Source: JALCOL01 sp022649665 (GTDB lineage Bacteria; Bacillota; Bacilli; Lactobacillales; Enterococcaceae). From it: a DNA stretch of 64,000 nucleotides. The notes under the pieces were generated by a model, which saw only the letters and a program-made list of their open reading frames with translations, did not search any database and was not told the DNA's origin. A program made the translations under genes and the position numbers. The stretch lies in assembly GCA_030372335.1 (NCBI GenBank), contig JAUDCW010000002.1. The stretch is one strand, 5' to 3'. Below are positions 30,367 through 38,898 of this stretch, piece by piece. Within the stretch, counting starts at the first letter, position 1; each line of letters starts with the position of its first letter.

Positions 30367-31533
30367 ATGCGCAAAGGAATCTGGCTGCTCATCAGTCTCT
30401 TCCTGCTGAGCGGCTGCCATTCATTCGGGAATCAGGCAAAAGAGCCGCGCTCTTCGCAAGTCCCCAAAGAAACGACAGCGCTTAGCACAAGCGAAACGAA
30501 AAAAGCGCAGGCCGCGGCGGAAAAGAAAAAAATCAGCCAGCAAGCCCAAAAGATCGTTGAAAACATGACGCTCGAAGAACAAGTCGGCCAGCTTTTTCTG
30601 GCAAGAGTGCCAGAAAAGGATCAGCTGACCGATCTGGAGAAATATCATTTAGGCGGCTACTTATTATTCGGCCGCGATTATGACGGGAAAACGCTTGATC
30701 AAGTCCGTGCGATGAACGCCGAGTTTCAAGCACACAGCAAAACACCGCTCTTGATCGCTTCTGACGAGGAGGGCGGTACGGTCAGCCGGATCAGTGCGAT
30801 CCTGCCCGAACCATTTCCCTCACCGCGTGCTGCGTATGATGCGGGCGGGATGGAAGGCGTGCTTACCAATGTGAAGCACGAAGCTGAAGTTTTGAAGTCC
30901 GTCGGTATTGCAACAGGACTCTTTCCGGTTGCAGACGTTGCGACGGATCCCGCGGCCTTCATTTATCCGCGAACCCTCGGACTGGATGCCCAGGGAACTG
31001 CTGATTATGTTTCGCAAGTCGTCACCGTATTAAAAAAGGAGCAGCTCGGCAGTACGCTGAAGCATTTTCCGGGATATGGCAACAACGCTGACTCGCATGT
31101 CGCGGTCGTCCGCGATGAACGGTCACTTCAGAGTCTGGAAAACAATGATTTCTTGCCGTTTGCCGCTGGAATCAAAGCAGGGGCGGACAGTATTTTAGTT
31201 TCACACAATATCGTCACAGCGATCGATCCGAGCATGCCGGCTTCTCTCTCAGCGCCGGTCCATCAGCTGCTTCGCGAGAAGCTTGGTTTTGAGGGTGTGA
31301 TCATGACAGATGATATGGATATGGCAGGGCTGGCGGATTTTATCTCGCAAAAAGAAGCGGGCATCAAAGCGCTCCAAGCGGGCAATGATCTGATCTTGAG
31401 CTCGAGCTACGCGCAGCAGATCCCGTATATTTTGGAACAGGAAAAAGCCGGCAATATTTCAAAGAAAACGATCGCGCAGGCTTGCGAACGGGTCGTCCTT
31501 TGGAAAATCAAATTAGGATTGATCACGGAGTAA
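30367..31533 (+). CDS. GH3 beta-N-acetylglucosaminidase-like lipoprotein
   Basis: A 388-residue lipoprotein (signal ending LFLLSGC) with a glycoside hydrolase family 3 catalytic barrel. Visible motifs: LIASDEEGGTVSRI, the KHFPGYGNNADSH substrate/catalytic loop, and the nucleophile Asp in IMTDDMDMAGL. Family members (NagZ-like) release terminal GlcNAc from muropeptides, outside the cell in Gram-positives. A short charged linker (residues about 25-60) tethers it to the membrane. 15 bases separate it from proB, so read-through is likely although the functions are unrelated. Confidence 0.88.
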   Translation: MRKGIWLLISLFLLSGCHSFGNQAKEPRSSQVPKETTALSTSETKKAQAAAEKKKISQQAQKIVENMTLEEQVGQLFLARVPEKDQLTDLEKYHLGGYLLFGRDYDGKTLDQVRAMNAEFQAHSKTPLLIASDEEGGTVSRISAILPEPFPSPRAAYDAGGMEGVLTNVKHEAEVLKSVGIATGLFPVADVATDPAAFIYPRTLGLDAQGTADYVSQVVTVLKKEQLGSTLKHFPGYGNNADSHVAVVRDERSLQSLENNDFLPFAAGIKAGADSILVSHNIVTAIDPSMPASLSAPVHQLLREKLGFEGVIMTDDMDMAGLADFISQKEAGIKALQAGNDLILSSSYAQQIPYILEQEKAGNISKKTIAQACERVVLWKIKLGLITE

Positions 31534-31548
31534 AGGAGTTTACGGCAG

Positions 31549-32358
31549 ATGGGCAGAGAAAAATTGAAAGAGGCAAAGCGGATCGTCGTAAAGATCGGCA
31601 CGAGTTCGCTCTTGATGAAAAACGGCAAAGTCAATTTGCGCCTGATCGATGAGCTGGCATTTACGCTGACAGATCTCAGGAACCGCGGCAAAGATGTCAT
31701 TTTGGTTTCTTCCGGTGCGATCGGGGCCGGGATGGGAACACTCGGGCTCAGCGAACGGCCCAAAGAGATCCCCCTCCAGCAAGCGCTGGCAGCGGTCGGG
31801 CAGGCATCGCTTTTAAATATTTATATGGAACGCTTCTCCGGCTACAATCAGAAGATCGGCCAAGTCTTGATGACCCGCGACGTGATCGAATACCCAGGAA
31901 GCCGCGCGAATGCTGTCAATACGTTTGAAAAGCTGCTTCATTTGGGGCTGGTCCCGATCGTGAATGAAAATGATACGGTCGCGATCGATGAGTTGCAGCA
32001 TGAAACGCGTTTCGGCGACAATGATCTTTTAAGTGTGATCGTGGCCGTGCTGCTCGAAGCGGATCTTTTAGTGATGTTCTCGGACATCGACGGTTTTTAT
32101 ACCGCGAATCCTTTGACGCATCACGAGGCTAAGCTGATCCCGGAAGTCCACCGGATCACGAAAGATCTGCTGGAGCGCTCGCATGAAAAAGGAAGCAAGT
32201 TCGGGACCGGCGGGATGCACAGCAAGCTGATGGCTGCCAAACAGATCATCGCACAAGACGCGATGATGGTCTTGACTAATGGACAGCGGCCAAAAGACTT
32301 GTTTGAAATATTAGCCGGCAAAGAAATCGGAACTTTCTTTGCCGCTGCAAAAGAATGA
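31549..32358 (+). CDS. proB: glutamate 5-kinase (short form)
   Basis: A 269-residue amino-acid kinase catalysing the first step of proline synthesis. Motifs: VVKIGTSSLL at the N-terminus, LVSSGAIGAGM, and NENDTVAIDEL with the substrate-binding FGDNDLLS. The C-terminal PUA domain of the long form is absent, as in many lactic acid bacteria. AAGGAG lies nine bases before ATG. proA follows; proC is not in the window. Confidence 0.94.
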   Translation: MGREKLKEAKRIVVKIGTSSLLMKNGKVNLRLIDELAFTLTDLRNRGKDVILVSSGAIGAGMGTLGLSERPKEIPLQQALAAVGQASLLNIYMERFSGYNQKIGQVLMTRDVIEYPGSRANAVNTFEKLLHLGLVPIVNENDTVAIDELQHETRFGDNDLLSVIVAVLLEADLLVMFSDIDGFYTANPLTHHEAKLIPEVHRITKDLLERSHEKGSKFGTGGMHSKLMAAKQIIAQDAMMVLTNGQRPKDLFEILAGKEIGTFFAAAKE

Positions 32359-32371
32359 AGGAGGAATGAAA

Positions 32372-33619
32372 ATGAAAGATCTACAGGAAATCGGCCAAAA
32401 AGCGCAAAAAGCTGGGTACTTATTGGGGCAATTGCCGACGAAAGAAAAAAATCAAACGCTGCTCAAAATCGCAGCTGTACTGGAAGATCATTTTCTAGAG
32501 ATCCTTGAAGCGAACCAAGCAGATCTATTAGCAGGCAAAGAAAACGGGATGCCGGTCGTAAAATTGGATCGCCTGGAGCTGACCGAAGCCCGCTTGATCG
32601 ATATGGTCCAAGGGATCAAACAAGTCGCGGCTTTGCCGGACCCAGTCGGCGAGGTTGAAAAGATGTGGCGCAATGAAGATGATCTGCTCATCGGGCGCGA
32701 ACGTGTCCCGCTCGGAGTCGTCGGCATGATCTATGAATCGCGGCCGAATGTTACGACTGATGCGGCCAGCCTGTGCTTTAAATCAGGCAATGCGGTCATT
32801 CTGCGCGGCGGCAAAGAAGCGATCCATTCCAATGTCAAACTGACGGAATTGATGCGGCGCGGTCTGCAAGAAGCCGGTCAGCCAGTCGATGCGATCCAGA
32901 TCATTGAAGACACTTCGCGCGAAACTGCACAGGCGCTGATGAAGCTGAATGATTATTTAGATGTGCTGATTCCGCGCGGCGGCGCCGGCTTGATTCGTTC
33001 AGTCGTTGAAACGGCGACGGTCCCCGTGATCGAGACCGGGACCGGCAACTGCCACATTTATGTCGACAAAGATGCACAGCTTGAAATGGCCAAACGAATC
33101 GTCGTCAACGCTAAAACTCAGCGGCCGTCTGTCTGCAATGCAGCCGAAAAACTGGTGATCCATTCAGCAGTCGCGAAAGAATATCTGCCGGTGATCGCAA
33201 GTGCACTCACGGACAAAGGGGTCGAACTCCGCGGAGACAAACGCGCGTGCGAGATCCTGCCTGACTGCCAGCCAATCAACGAATCCGAATGGGGTCAAGA
33301 ATATCTGGATCTGGTGATCGGGATCAAAGTCGTCGATTCGCTGGAAGAGGCGATCGAACATATCAATCGCTACAGTACAAAACATTCTGAAGCGATCGTT
33401 ACTGATAATTATTTTGCGGCACAGGACTTTTTGAAAAAAATCGATGCCGCGGCCGTCTATGTCAATGCTTCTACGCGCTTTACCGATGGATTCGTCTTCG
33501 GGTTCGGTGCTGAGATCGGGATCAGTACGCAGAAGCTTCATGCGCGCGGACCTATGGGACTTGAAGCGTTGACAACGACGAAATATACGATCTACGGGGA
33601 AGGACAGATCCGCAAATAG
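32372..33619 (+). CDS. proA: gamma-glutamyl phosphate reductase
   Basis: A 415-residue NADPH-dependent enzyme for the second proline step, full family length. Catalytic Cys in QRPSVCNAAEKL; cofactor region VPLGVVGMIYESRPNVT; C-terminal FTDGFVFGFGAEIGISTQK. ATG 32372 lies seven bases after AAGGAGG; an ATG at 32366 is too close to it. 13 bases after proB. Confidence 0.95.
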   Translation: MKDLQEIGQKAQKAGYLLGQLPTKEKNQTLLKIAAVLEDHFLEILEANQADLLAGKENGMPVVKLDRLELTEARLIDMVQGIKQVAALPDPVGEVEKMWRNEDDLLIGRERVPLGVVGMIYESRPNVTTDAASLCFKSGNAVILRGGKEAIHSNVKLTELMRRGLQEAGQPVDAIQIIEDTSRETAQALMKLNDYLDVLIPRGGAGLIRSVVETATVPVIETGTGNCHIYVDKDAQLEMAKRIVVNAKTQRPSVCNAAEKLVIHSAVAKEYLPVIASALTDKGVELRGDKRACEILPDCQPINESEWGQEYLDLVIGIKVVDSLEEAIEHINRYSTKHSEAIVTDNYFAAQDFLKKIDAAAVYVNASTRFTDGFVFGFGAEIGISTQKLHARGPMGLEALTTTKYTIYGEGQIRK

Positions 33620-33642
33620 TCTTTTGAAATACCGTTTATTCC

Positions 33643-33678
33643 GAAAACAGGACCATGACTTTTTCGTCATGGTCCTGT
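33643..33678. terminator. bidirectional terminator after proBA
   Basis: Perfect 13-bp stem ACAGGACCATGAC/GTCATGGTCCTGT with loop TTTTTC; a T run on both sides suits the convergent genes. Confidence 0.85.
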
Positions 33679-33683
33679 CTTCA

Positions 33684-34172
33684 TTAACTGGTTTTTCGGT
33701 AAGGGGCGGGCGGCAAGTGGAGCTGACGGGCGGCATCGGCATAATAATCGCTGACGCTGTACGTATTGCGGCGTGCCAGCGAGTGCGCAAAATGCGCTTG
33801 GATGTCTTCGGCAAGAAATGCTTTCAGCTCTGCACTGTCCAAAAAGTCGGAGTATTTTTCCCAAAAAGCATGTGGCAAGATCTTTTTCATATAATAATCA
33901 TCAAGCTGTTCCTTTAGACGGGCGGCATCGACCGAAAGTGATAAGCCGCCGTGATTTTCGGCAAAGCGGAGAAACTTCTCAGGCGTCCCGCCTTCTAAAA
34001 AAGCCGGATGTCGTGCGAATTTCTTTTTAACGACGTCAAGGGTATGCCAGTGGCGCCCTTCGATCACTGCAAAAGCGGTCAAACAAAGAAAAAAAGAAGC
34101 GCTTACAATGATCGCAAAAGCAATTGCAAGTTTGGTGTGGCTGGGCAAAAGCGATAAGTCGTCAATGATCAT
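33684..34172 (-). CDS. single-span membrane protein, unknown
   Basis: About 162 residues with one membrane helix near the N-terminus (TKLAIAFAIIVSASFFLCLTAF) and an external helical domain (KKFARHPAFLEGGTPEKFLRFAENHGG ... YADAARQLHLPPAPYRKTS). No family recognised. The start is uncertain: ATG 34172 overlaps the end of nnrE by 11 bases, and two more in-frame ATGs (34184, 34196) lie further inside nnrE. Translationally coupled to nnrE by position. Confidence 0.6.
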   Translation of the reverse strand: MIIDDLSLLPSHTKLAIAFAIIVSASFFLCLTAFAVIEGRHWHTLDVVKKKFARHPAFLEGGTPEKFLRFAENHGGLSLSVDAARLKEQLDDYYMKKILPHAFWEKYSDFLDSAELKAFLAEDIQAHFAHSLARRNTYSVSDYYADAARQLHLPPAPYRKTS

Positions 34173-34797
34173 TTTTCTCAGCATCTTTCTCAGCATAGAT
34201 CCCGATATCGGCGATCACGAGTTTGCCGCAATACTTTGGACCGGAAGCTTTCAGCAAGCCGGCTTTCGCGTATGCCAAAGTAACGGTCATTTCCGCCGGA
34301 AGCGCAGTCCCCATGATGTCGCCTGTGTCGCCGTTGATGCCGGAGGGAATATCGATCGCAAGTGTCGGCACTTTGGCGTCAGCTGCCTGATCGATCGCTG
34401 TTCGATAGCGGCCGCTGATCGCTCGATCGAGCCCTCTGCCGAAGATCCCGTCAATGAAAAGGTCATAGGCGGCGGTTGCTTTTGCCGCTTGCGGGATCTG
34501 ATAATGCTCGCAGATCGCGAGCTGCCGCTTACAGTCGGCACTCAAATGTGCGCGATTTCCCAGCAAAAAAATATCGACCGCATATCCGGCGCAGTGGAGG
34601 AGGCGCGCTGCGGCCAGCGCGTCGCCGCCGTTATTGCCGCCGCCAGCCAATACCAATGTTTTTTGCGGCTGGAAAGTTTCGGCTGCTTCAAATACTTTCA
34701 GCGCTGCTCTTTCCATCAAGACGAGCGAAGGGATCCCGATCGTTTCGATCGTGTACTGGTCATAGGCTTGTGCTTGGGCAACTGTAATTGGTTTCAT
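34162..34797 (-). CDS. nnrE: NAD(P)H-hydrate epimerase
   Basis: A 211-residue YjeF_N-type enzyme that interconverts R- and S-forms of damaged NAD(P)HX for repair by the dehydratase. Motifs: LVLAGGGNNGGDALAAARLL, IDGIFGRGL and TLAIDIPSGINGDTG. The dehydratase domain (NnrD) is not fused here and not in the window. Confidence 0.9.
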   Translation of the reverse strand: MKPITVAQAQAYDQYTIETIGIPSLVLMERAALKVFEAAETFQPQKTLVLAGGGNNGGDALAAARLLHCAGYAVDIFLLGNRAHLSADCKRQLAICEHYQIPQAAKATAAYDLFIDGIFGRGLDRAISGRYRTAIDQAADAKVPTLAIDIPSGINGDTGDIMGTALPAEMTVTLAYAKAGLLKASGPKYCGKLVIADIGIYAEKDAEKNDH

Positions 34798-34872
34798 TTG
34801 ATCAACTCCTTAATGTAAGTATAAGCAATTTTGCGTTATAATTCTATTAAACTCTCAAGAAAGGAGAATTCC

Positions 34873-36756
34873 ATGTCGGCGAATGCTCCCTTGGATCCAT
34901 CAAAAGAAAAAGCGCGGCTGGATGCGGAAGTCAAACATTCTGATGCTCCCCTTCCAGACAAAAATGGAGCGTGCGGGATCACTTACGAACCGCAGCACTC
35001 CGAAGAGACTGTGAAGCCATCTGCCAAAGCGCAGCGCAGGCGCTTCAAAGAAATCATCAAAGTCTTCCATCAAGAAAGCGTCGTACATTGTCTTTTGCAC
35101 CAAGAACATCCGGAAAAAGTCCGCGAAGCGTTTGAAATGCTGGGCGCGACGTTCATCAAGATCGGTCAAATGCTTTCCGTCCGAACGGATCTCCTTGACG
35201 CCGGATTTGCCAGCGAACTAGGAAAACTGCAAGACGAAGTGCGCACTGATCCTTTTTCGGAAGTGGCACAGACGATCAAACAACAGACCGGCCGCAATTG
35301 GCAGGAGATTTTGCAAGATCTGGAACCGCAGCCCTTTGCGTCGGGTTCGATCGGCCAAACGCATTTCGGCCGTTTGAAAAACGGTGCTCCGGTCGCGGTC
35401 AAAGTGCAGCATCCGCATATCCGCGAAGATATTTTGCTTGATCTGCGGCTGTTTGAAAGAAGTCTGCCGGTCTTAGAGCGCTTACCGGATGCGAATGTCG
35501 TTGATCTGCGTGAGATCTTGCGCGAGATCAAAGAGTCGCTCTTGCGCGAGCTGGACTATAAAAGAGAAGCCCGCAATACGAAGCGGTTTTATGAATTGAA
35601 TAATCATTGGGATATCATCGAAACACCGTACGTCTATGAAGCGCTTTGCACGCAGAAATTATTGATCACGGAGTATAAGACCGGTCAAAGCATCAAATAC
35701 TTTTTAGCGGGAAAACAAGACGAAAAAACAACGAAGATCAAACGGCATTTGGCGGATGTGCTCATCGATGATTTCATCAAATCCGTTTTTCAAGACGGCT
35801 TTTTCCATGCCGATCCGCATCCCGGCAATATTTTTTTAGAACTCCATCCGGATGAAAAAGATCCGCCGAATATCCGCCGCTTACCGCAGCATATGAAAAT
35901 GCATGCCGGTTCCTGGGAGTCGGAAATCTCGTGGGGCGGCGAACCGCGGGCACTCCCCGATTATCGCCTGATATTGCTGGATTTCGGGATGGTCGGCGAG
36001 CTGACCGAAGCGCTCCGGACGCAGCTGAGCGAAGTCGTCTTTTCGCTTTTTCAACAAGACAGCTATGCAGTCGGTGAAGCACTGCTCGTTTTATGCAAAG
36101 TGATCGGGCCGCTTGAAAAAGAGCATTTTTTCGAAGAACTAGATACTTTTTTGGAAACGATTTTCAATTTGCCGCTTGAGGCAGCGGATTTGGTCGGGTT
36201 ATTTCAAGAAGTCGTTTTGATCTGCAAACGAAATCATCTCCAAATGCCGCATGAAGTGACGATGCTCGCCAAAGCGTTCGCAACGCTCGTGACTCTCGTG
36301 GAAGAGCTGAACCCGCTTTTGAGTTTGCGGCTCGTTTTGAACCGCTTTGCAAAAATCTATTTGCGTCAGCAGCTCGAGCCGGCCCAATTAAAACAATCGG
36401 GAGAAAATACACTGCTGAGTGTTTGGCGGCAAGGAAAAACACTCAGCAAGATCCCGCAGAAATTATTTACGACTTTAGACGGATTGAGTTCCGGCAAGTT
36501 TGAAGTAGAATTAAAGATGAAAGAACAAGAGCAGATCCTGAGACGCATCGAAGGGATGCTCAATAAAACATTGTTTGGTATCTTGGTCGCGGCGATCATC
36601 ATCGGCTCTTCTCTTTTGGTCGGAGCGGATACCGGGTATGCGTTCGTCGATAAATTAGGGATCGCCGGCTATCTTTTAGCCGCAGGCGTGATTTTGGCGA
36701 TCTGCTTGAAAAGCTTGTTTGCCCCGCTGCTCCGCTGGATACGCCGCAGGGAATAA
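34873..36756 (+). CDS. ABC1/UbiB family atypical kinase
   Basis: A 627-residue protein of the ABC1/AarF/UbiB family: KxGQ motif in FIKIGQMLSVRTDLL, Ala/Gly loop FASGSIGQTHFG, VAVKVQHP lysine, catalytic FHADPHPGNIF and metal-binding LLDFGMVGEL. Two C-terminal membrane helices (FGILVAAIIIGSSLLVGA, GIAGYLLAAGVILAICL) anchor it. The family supports quinone or lipid metabolism elsewhere; the role in Gram-positives is unsettled. ATG 34873 follows AAGGAG. A charged N-terminal extension of about 60 residues precedes the kinase core. Confidence 0.88.
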   Translation: MSANAPLDPSKEKARLDAEVKHSDAPLPDKNGACGITYEPQHSEETVKPSAKAQRRRFKEIIKVFHQESVVHCLLHQEHPEKVREAFEMLGATFIKIGQMLSVRTDLLDAGFASELGKLQDEVRTDPFSEVAQTIKQQTGRNWQEILQDLEPQPFASGSIGQTHFGRLKNGAPVAVKVQHPHIREDILLDLRLFERSLPVLERLPDANVVDLREILREIKESLLRELDYKREARNTKRFYELNNHWDIIETPYVYEALCTQKLLITEYKTGQSIKYFLAGKQDEKTTKIKRHLADVLIDDFIKSVFQDGFFHADPHPGNIFLELHPDEKDPPNIRRLPQHMKMHAGSWESEISWGGEPRALPDYRLILLDFGMVGELTEALRTQLSEVVFSLFQQDSYAVGEALLVLCKVIGPLEKEHFFEELDTFLETIFNLPLEAADLVGLFQEVVLICKRNHLQMPHEVTMLAKAFATLVTLVEELNPLLSLRLVLNRFAKIYLRQQLEPAQLKQSGENTLLSVWRQGKTLSKIPQKLFTTLDGLSSGKFEVELKMKEQEQILRRIEGMLNKTLFGILVAAIIIGSSLLVGADTGYAFVDKLGIAGYLLAAGVILAICLKSLFAPLLRWIRRRE

Positions 36757-36769
36757 GGAGGTTTATCTA

Positions 36770-37309
36770 ATGAAAAAATTTTTCGATCGATTTCATCAAA
36801 ATCAGATCGTACGCGCTGTGATGTACTTGCTGATCGGCTTGCTGCTGTTTTTAAAGCCCAGTTCGCTTTTTAACGGGGTCTTGTACCTGATCAGTTGCTA
36901 TTTTCTTGTCAACGGGATCTTGAATTTAGTGCAGGCATTGAAAGTTCGCAAAGAAGTCGGACTTGGCTGGATGTTCTCCAAAGGGATCATTTACATCTTT
37001 TTGTTTTTCTTTCTCTTGCTGTTTGGCCGCGGGATCGCAAGCATTCTGCCGATCCTTTTTGGGCTGGCGATCTTGATCAACGGGGTGACCCAGCTCACAC
37101 AAGGGCTGAACATGCGGCAGTTCGTCAACGTGACATGGCAATGGTCGCTTCTGTACGGCATCGCTCAGATCATCGTCGGCGGGCTGATCTTATTCAATCC
37201 GTTTTCAAGTTTGCTGCTTCTCTTGCGCTTTACGGGAGTCTTCTTCCTCGTGATGGGGGTCAGCGAAGCGGTACAGTATGTCCGCTACCGCAATTACTAC
37301 CGCGGGTAA
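36770..37309 (+). CDS. DUF308 (HdeD-like) membrane protein
   Basis: A 179-residue protein with six membrane helices arranged as tandem pairs (AVMYLLIGLLLFLKPSS, GVLYLISCYFLVNGILNLVQ, ... GGLILFNPFSSLLLLLRFTGVFFLVMG). Similar DUF308 proteins relate to acid stress in enterobacteria; role here unknown. GGAGG is eight bases before ATG 36770. 13 bases after the ABC1 kinase gene, so likely the same transcript. Confidence 0.8.
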   Translation: MKKFFDRFHQNQIVRAVMYLLIGLLLFLKPSSLFNGVLYLISCYFLVNGILNLVQALKVRKEVGLGWMFSKGIIYIFLFFFLLLFGRGIASILPILFGLAILINGVTQLTQGLNMRQFVNVTWQWSLLYGIAQIIVGGLILFNPFSSLLLLLRFTGVFFLVMGVSEAVQYVRYRNYYRG

Positions 37310-37326
37310 AATGAAATAAACAGGAC

Positions 37327-37361
37327 AAAAATGGACAAGTGCTCGGCACTTGTCCATTTTT
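37327..37361. terminator. bidirectional terminator
   Basis: AAAAATGGACAAGTGC/GCACTTGTCCATTTTT with a 2- to 4-base loop, between convergent genes. Confidence 0.88.
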
Positions 37362-37372
37362 GTCGCACAGCT

Positions 37373-38884
37373 TTATGAATTTTCGAGGAAAAAGATCTTT
37401 TGATTTTTTTTGAGATACAGCTGTTTCAAATCTGAATACAGCTGGACCAGCTCTTCATCGCTCGCATCGAAATCCCAATAGTAAAACGGGATCTCGGGAT
37501 GTGCCTGCTGAAAGTATTGTGAAGAAGAAATGATGATGTCCCAATCGGTCAGCTGATTGCCGAACGGGCACAGCTCGACGAAAGACAAGTCTTTTAAAAA
37601 GATCATCAGCTTGGCGAAAAGCAGCAGATTTTGTTCAACGGCAAGGCCGACTTTCAATAATTTCTTTTTCGCACGTCCTTCAAAAAAAGGCAGCAGCAGA
37701 TTTTTGTATCCCATCGTCAACGCTTTGCGCGCGGGAACCAGGATTTGATATTCGCGTTTTTTCAACTGTTTTTCAAAGAAGGCGTTGAGCCACGAGTCGA
37801 TCTCATAGGAAAGGGCATTTTCTGCGACATCTTTGTCGACCAGCGAAAACATATTCGGCGTATTTGCTTCGAAAATATACGCTGTAAAGGTAATGTGCAT
37901 CAAATTGCCGACCAGACAATCATAGAGACTCTGCGGACAGCGAATCTGATTCGATTGTTTTGCTTCTTCAAGCACCGCAAAAAAGAGGGAAGCGATCGGA
38001 TTTTTCTGATGCTGAAAAGTACGCAGTGAACGTGCCAAATTGGGGTCGTCGATCCGGTAGAAGATCGGTGCGAACAGACTTAAAAAGTGGAGATAGGCGC
38101 TTTCGCCTTTGATGACGTTTTCGGGTAAGCCCGGCAAGTGGAGCGCTGCCAAGTCCATCGGAAAATCCGCCGAGTCGCTCAAGAAACGATCATATTTTTC
38201 TTTATACGGCGCAAAGTGCTGCTGGCGAATCCGCAAAAGCGAGATCCCGAAGAAAAGTTCCAGTTCTTTCCGCCCAACATACGTCGTACTGAGCGTAAAG
38301 CGGTCTTGCAATTTTTGGACCAGGAATTTGCTGAAATTTGCGATTTCTTCGGAAAAAGGCCAGTAGGTGCCTTTGACACAAAACCAGAAAAGATAAAAAA
38401 GCGTCATCCGGATCTTCGTTTCGTCGCCGACGATCCTTAACTTGGAATAGCTGATCCGCAGCTGATACTGTTTAAAATATTGCGAAAGCGGCTTCAGTTT
38501 GCGACCCAATGTCGAGCGGCTGATCTCGACTTCACGGCAAAAATTTTCGACACTTTTCTGCGGATCGTCGCGCATCAAATAGCAGAGGAACTGATAAGGA
38601 ATTCCTTCTTTAACTAAAAGATAGCGGTAATCATCAACGGTCACTGCCAAGCGGCGGGTATCCAACCCGCCGTTTTTAATAAAAAAGTGTTCATGAAAAG
38701 CGGACTGCGCTGTTAAATCATTGTCGACTTCATGCAGCAGTGTATAAAGCTGCTGATAAGAAAAATCAAAGTGTTTGACGAGTTGATTGATCGTATAGAT
38801 ATCCGGAGGTAAAACGACAAGCAGCCGAAAGACGCGGTACCGATTCCATGAAGCCGTATCCATCATGATCTCTTCGAACAGCAA
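37373..38884 (-). CDS. Mga-like transcriptional regulator
   Basis: A 503-residue regulator. The N-terminal DNA-binding part has two helix-turn-helix motifs (YTINQLVKHFDFSYQQLYTLLHEV, and KSVENFCREVEISRSTLGRKLKPL), followed by long helical regions of the PRD/Mga middle type and a C-terminal EIIB-like fold (FVELCPFGNQLTDWDIIISSS). Mga-type proteins are virulence or sugar-responsive regulators in streptococci and enterococci. The start is TTG 38884, seven bases after AGGAGGG; ATG 38866 is an alternative. It begins 14 bases after brnQ ends, so the two are co-transcribed. Confidence 0.78.
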   Translation of the reverse strand: MLFEEIMMDTASWNRYRVFRLLVVLPPDIYTINQLVKHFDFSYQQLYTLLHEVDNDLTAQSAFHEHFFIKNGGLDTRRLAVTVDDYRYLLVKEGIPYQFLCYLMRDDPQKSVENFCREVEISRSTLGRKLKPLSQYFKQYQLRISYSKLRIVGDETKIRMTLFYLFWFCVKGTYWPFSEEIANFSKFLVQKLQDRFTLSTTYVGRKELELFFGISLLRIRQQHFAPYKEKYDRFLSDSADFPMDLAALHLPGLPENVIKGESAYLHFLSLFAPIFYRIDDPNLARSLRTFQHQKNPIASLFFAVLEEAKQSNQIRCPQSLYDCLVGNLMHITFTAYIFEANTPNMFSLVDKDVAENALSYEIDSWLNAFFEKQLKKREYQILVPARKALTMGYKNLLLPFFEGRAKKKLLKVGLAVEQNLLLFAKLMIFLKDLSFVELCPFGNQLTDWDIIISSSQYFQQAHPEIPFYYWDFDASDEELVQLYSDLKQLYLKKNQKIFFLENS

Positions 38885-38898
38885 AGGAATCCCTCCTT

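Noticed and set aside
31549..32358. Truncated proB (missing PUA domain)
   Set aside because: The PUA-less form is normal in many lactic acid bacteria and the kinase core is complete.
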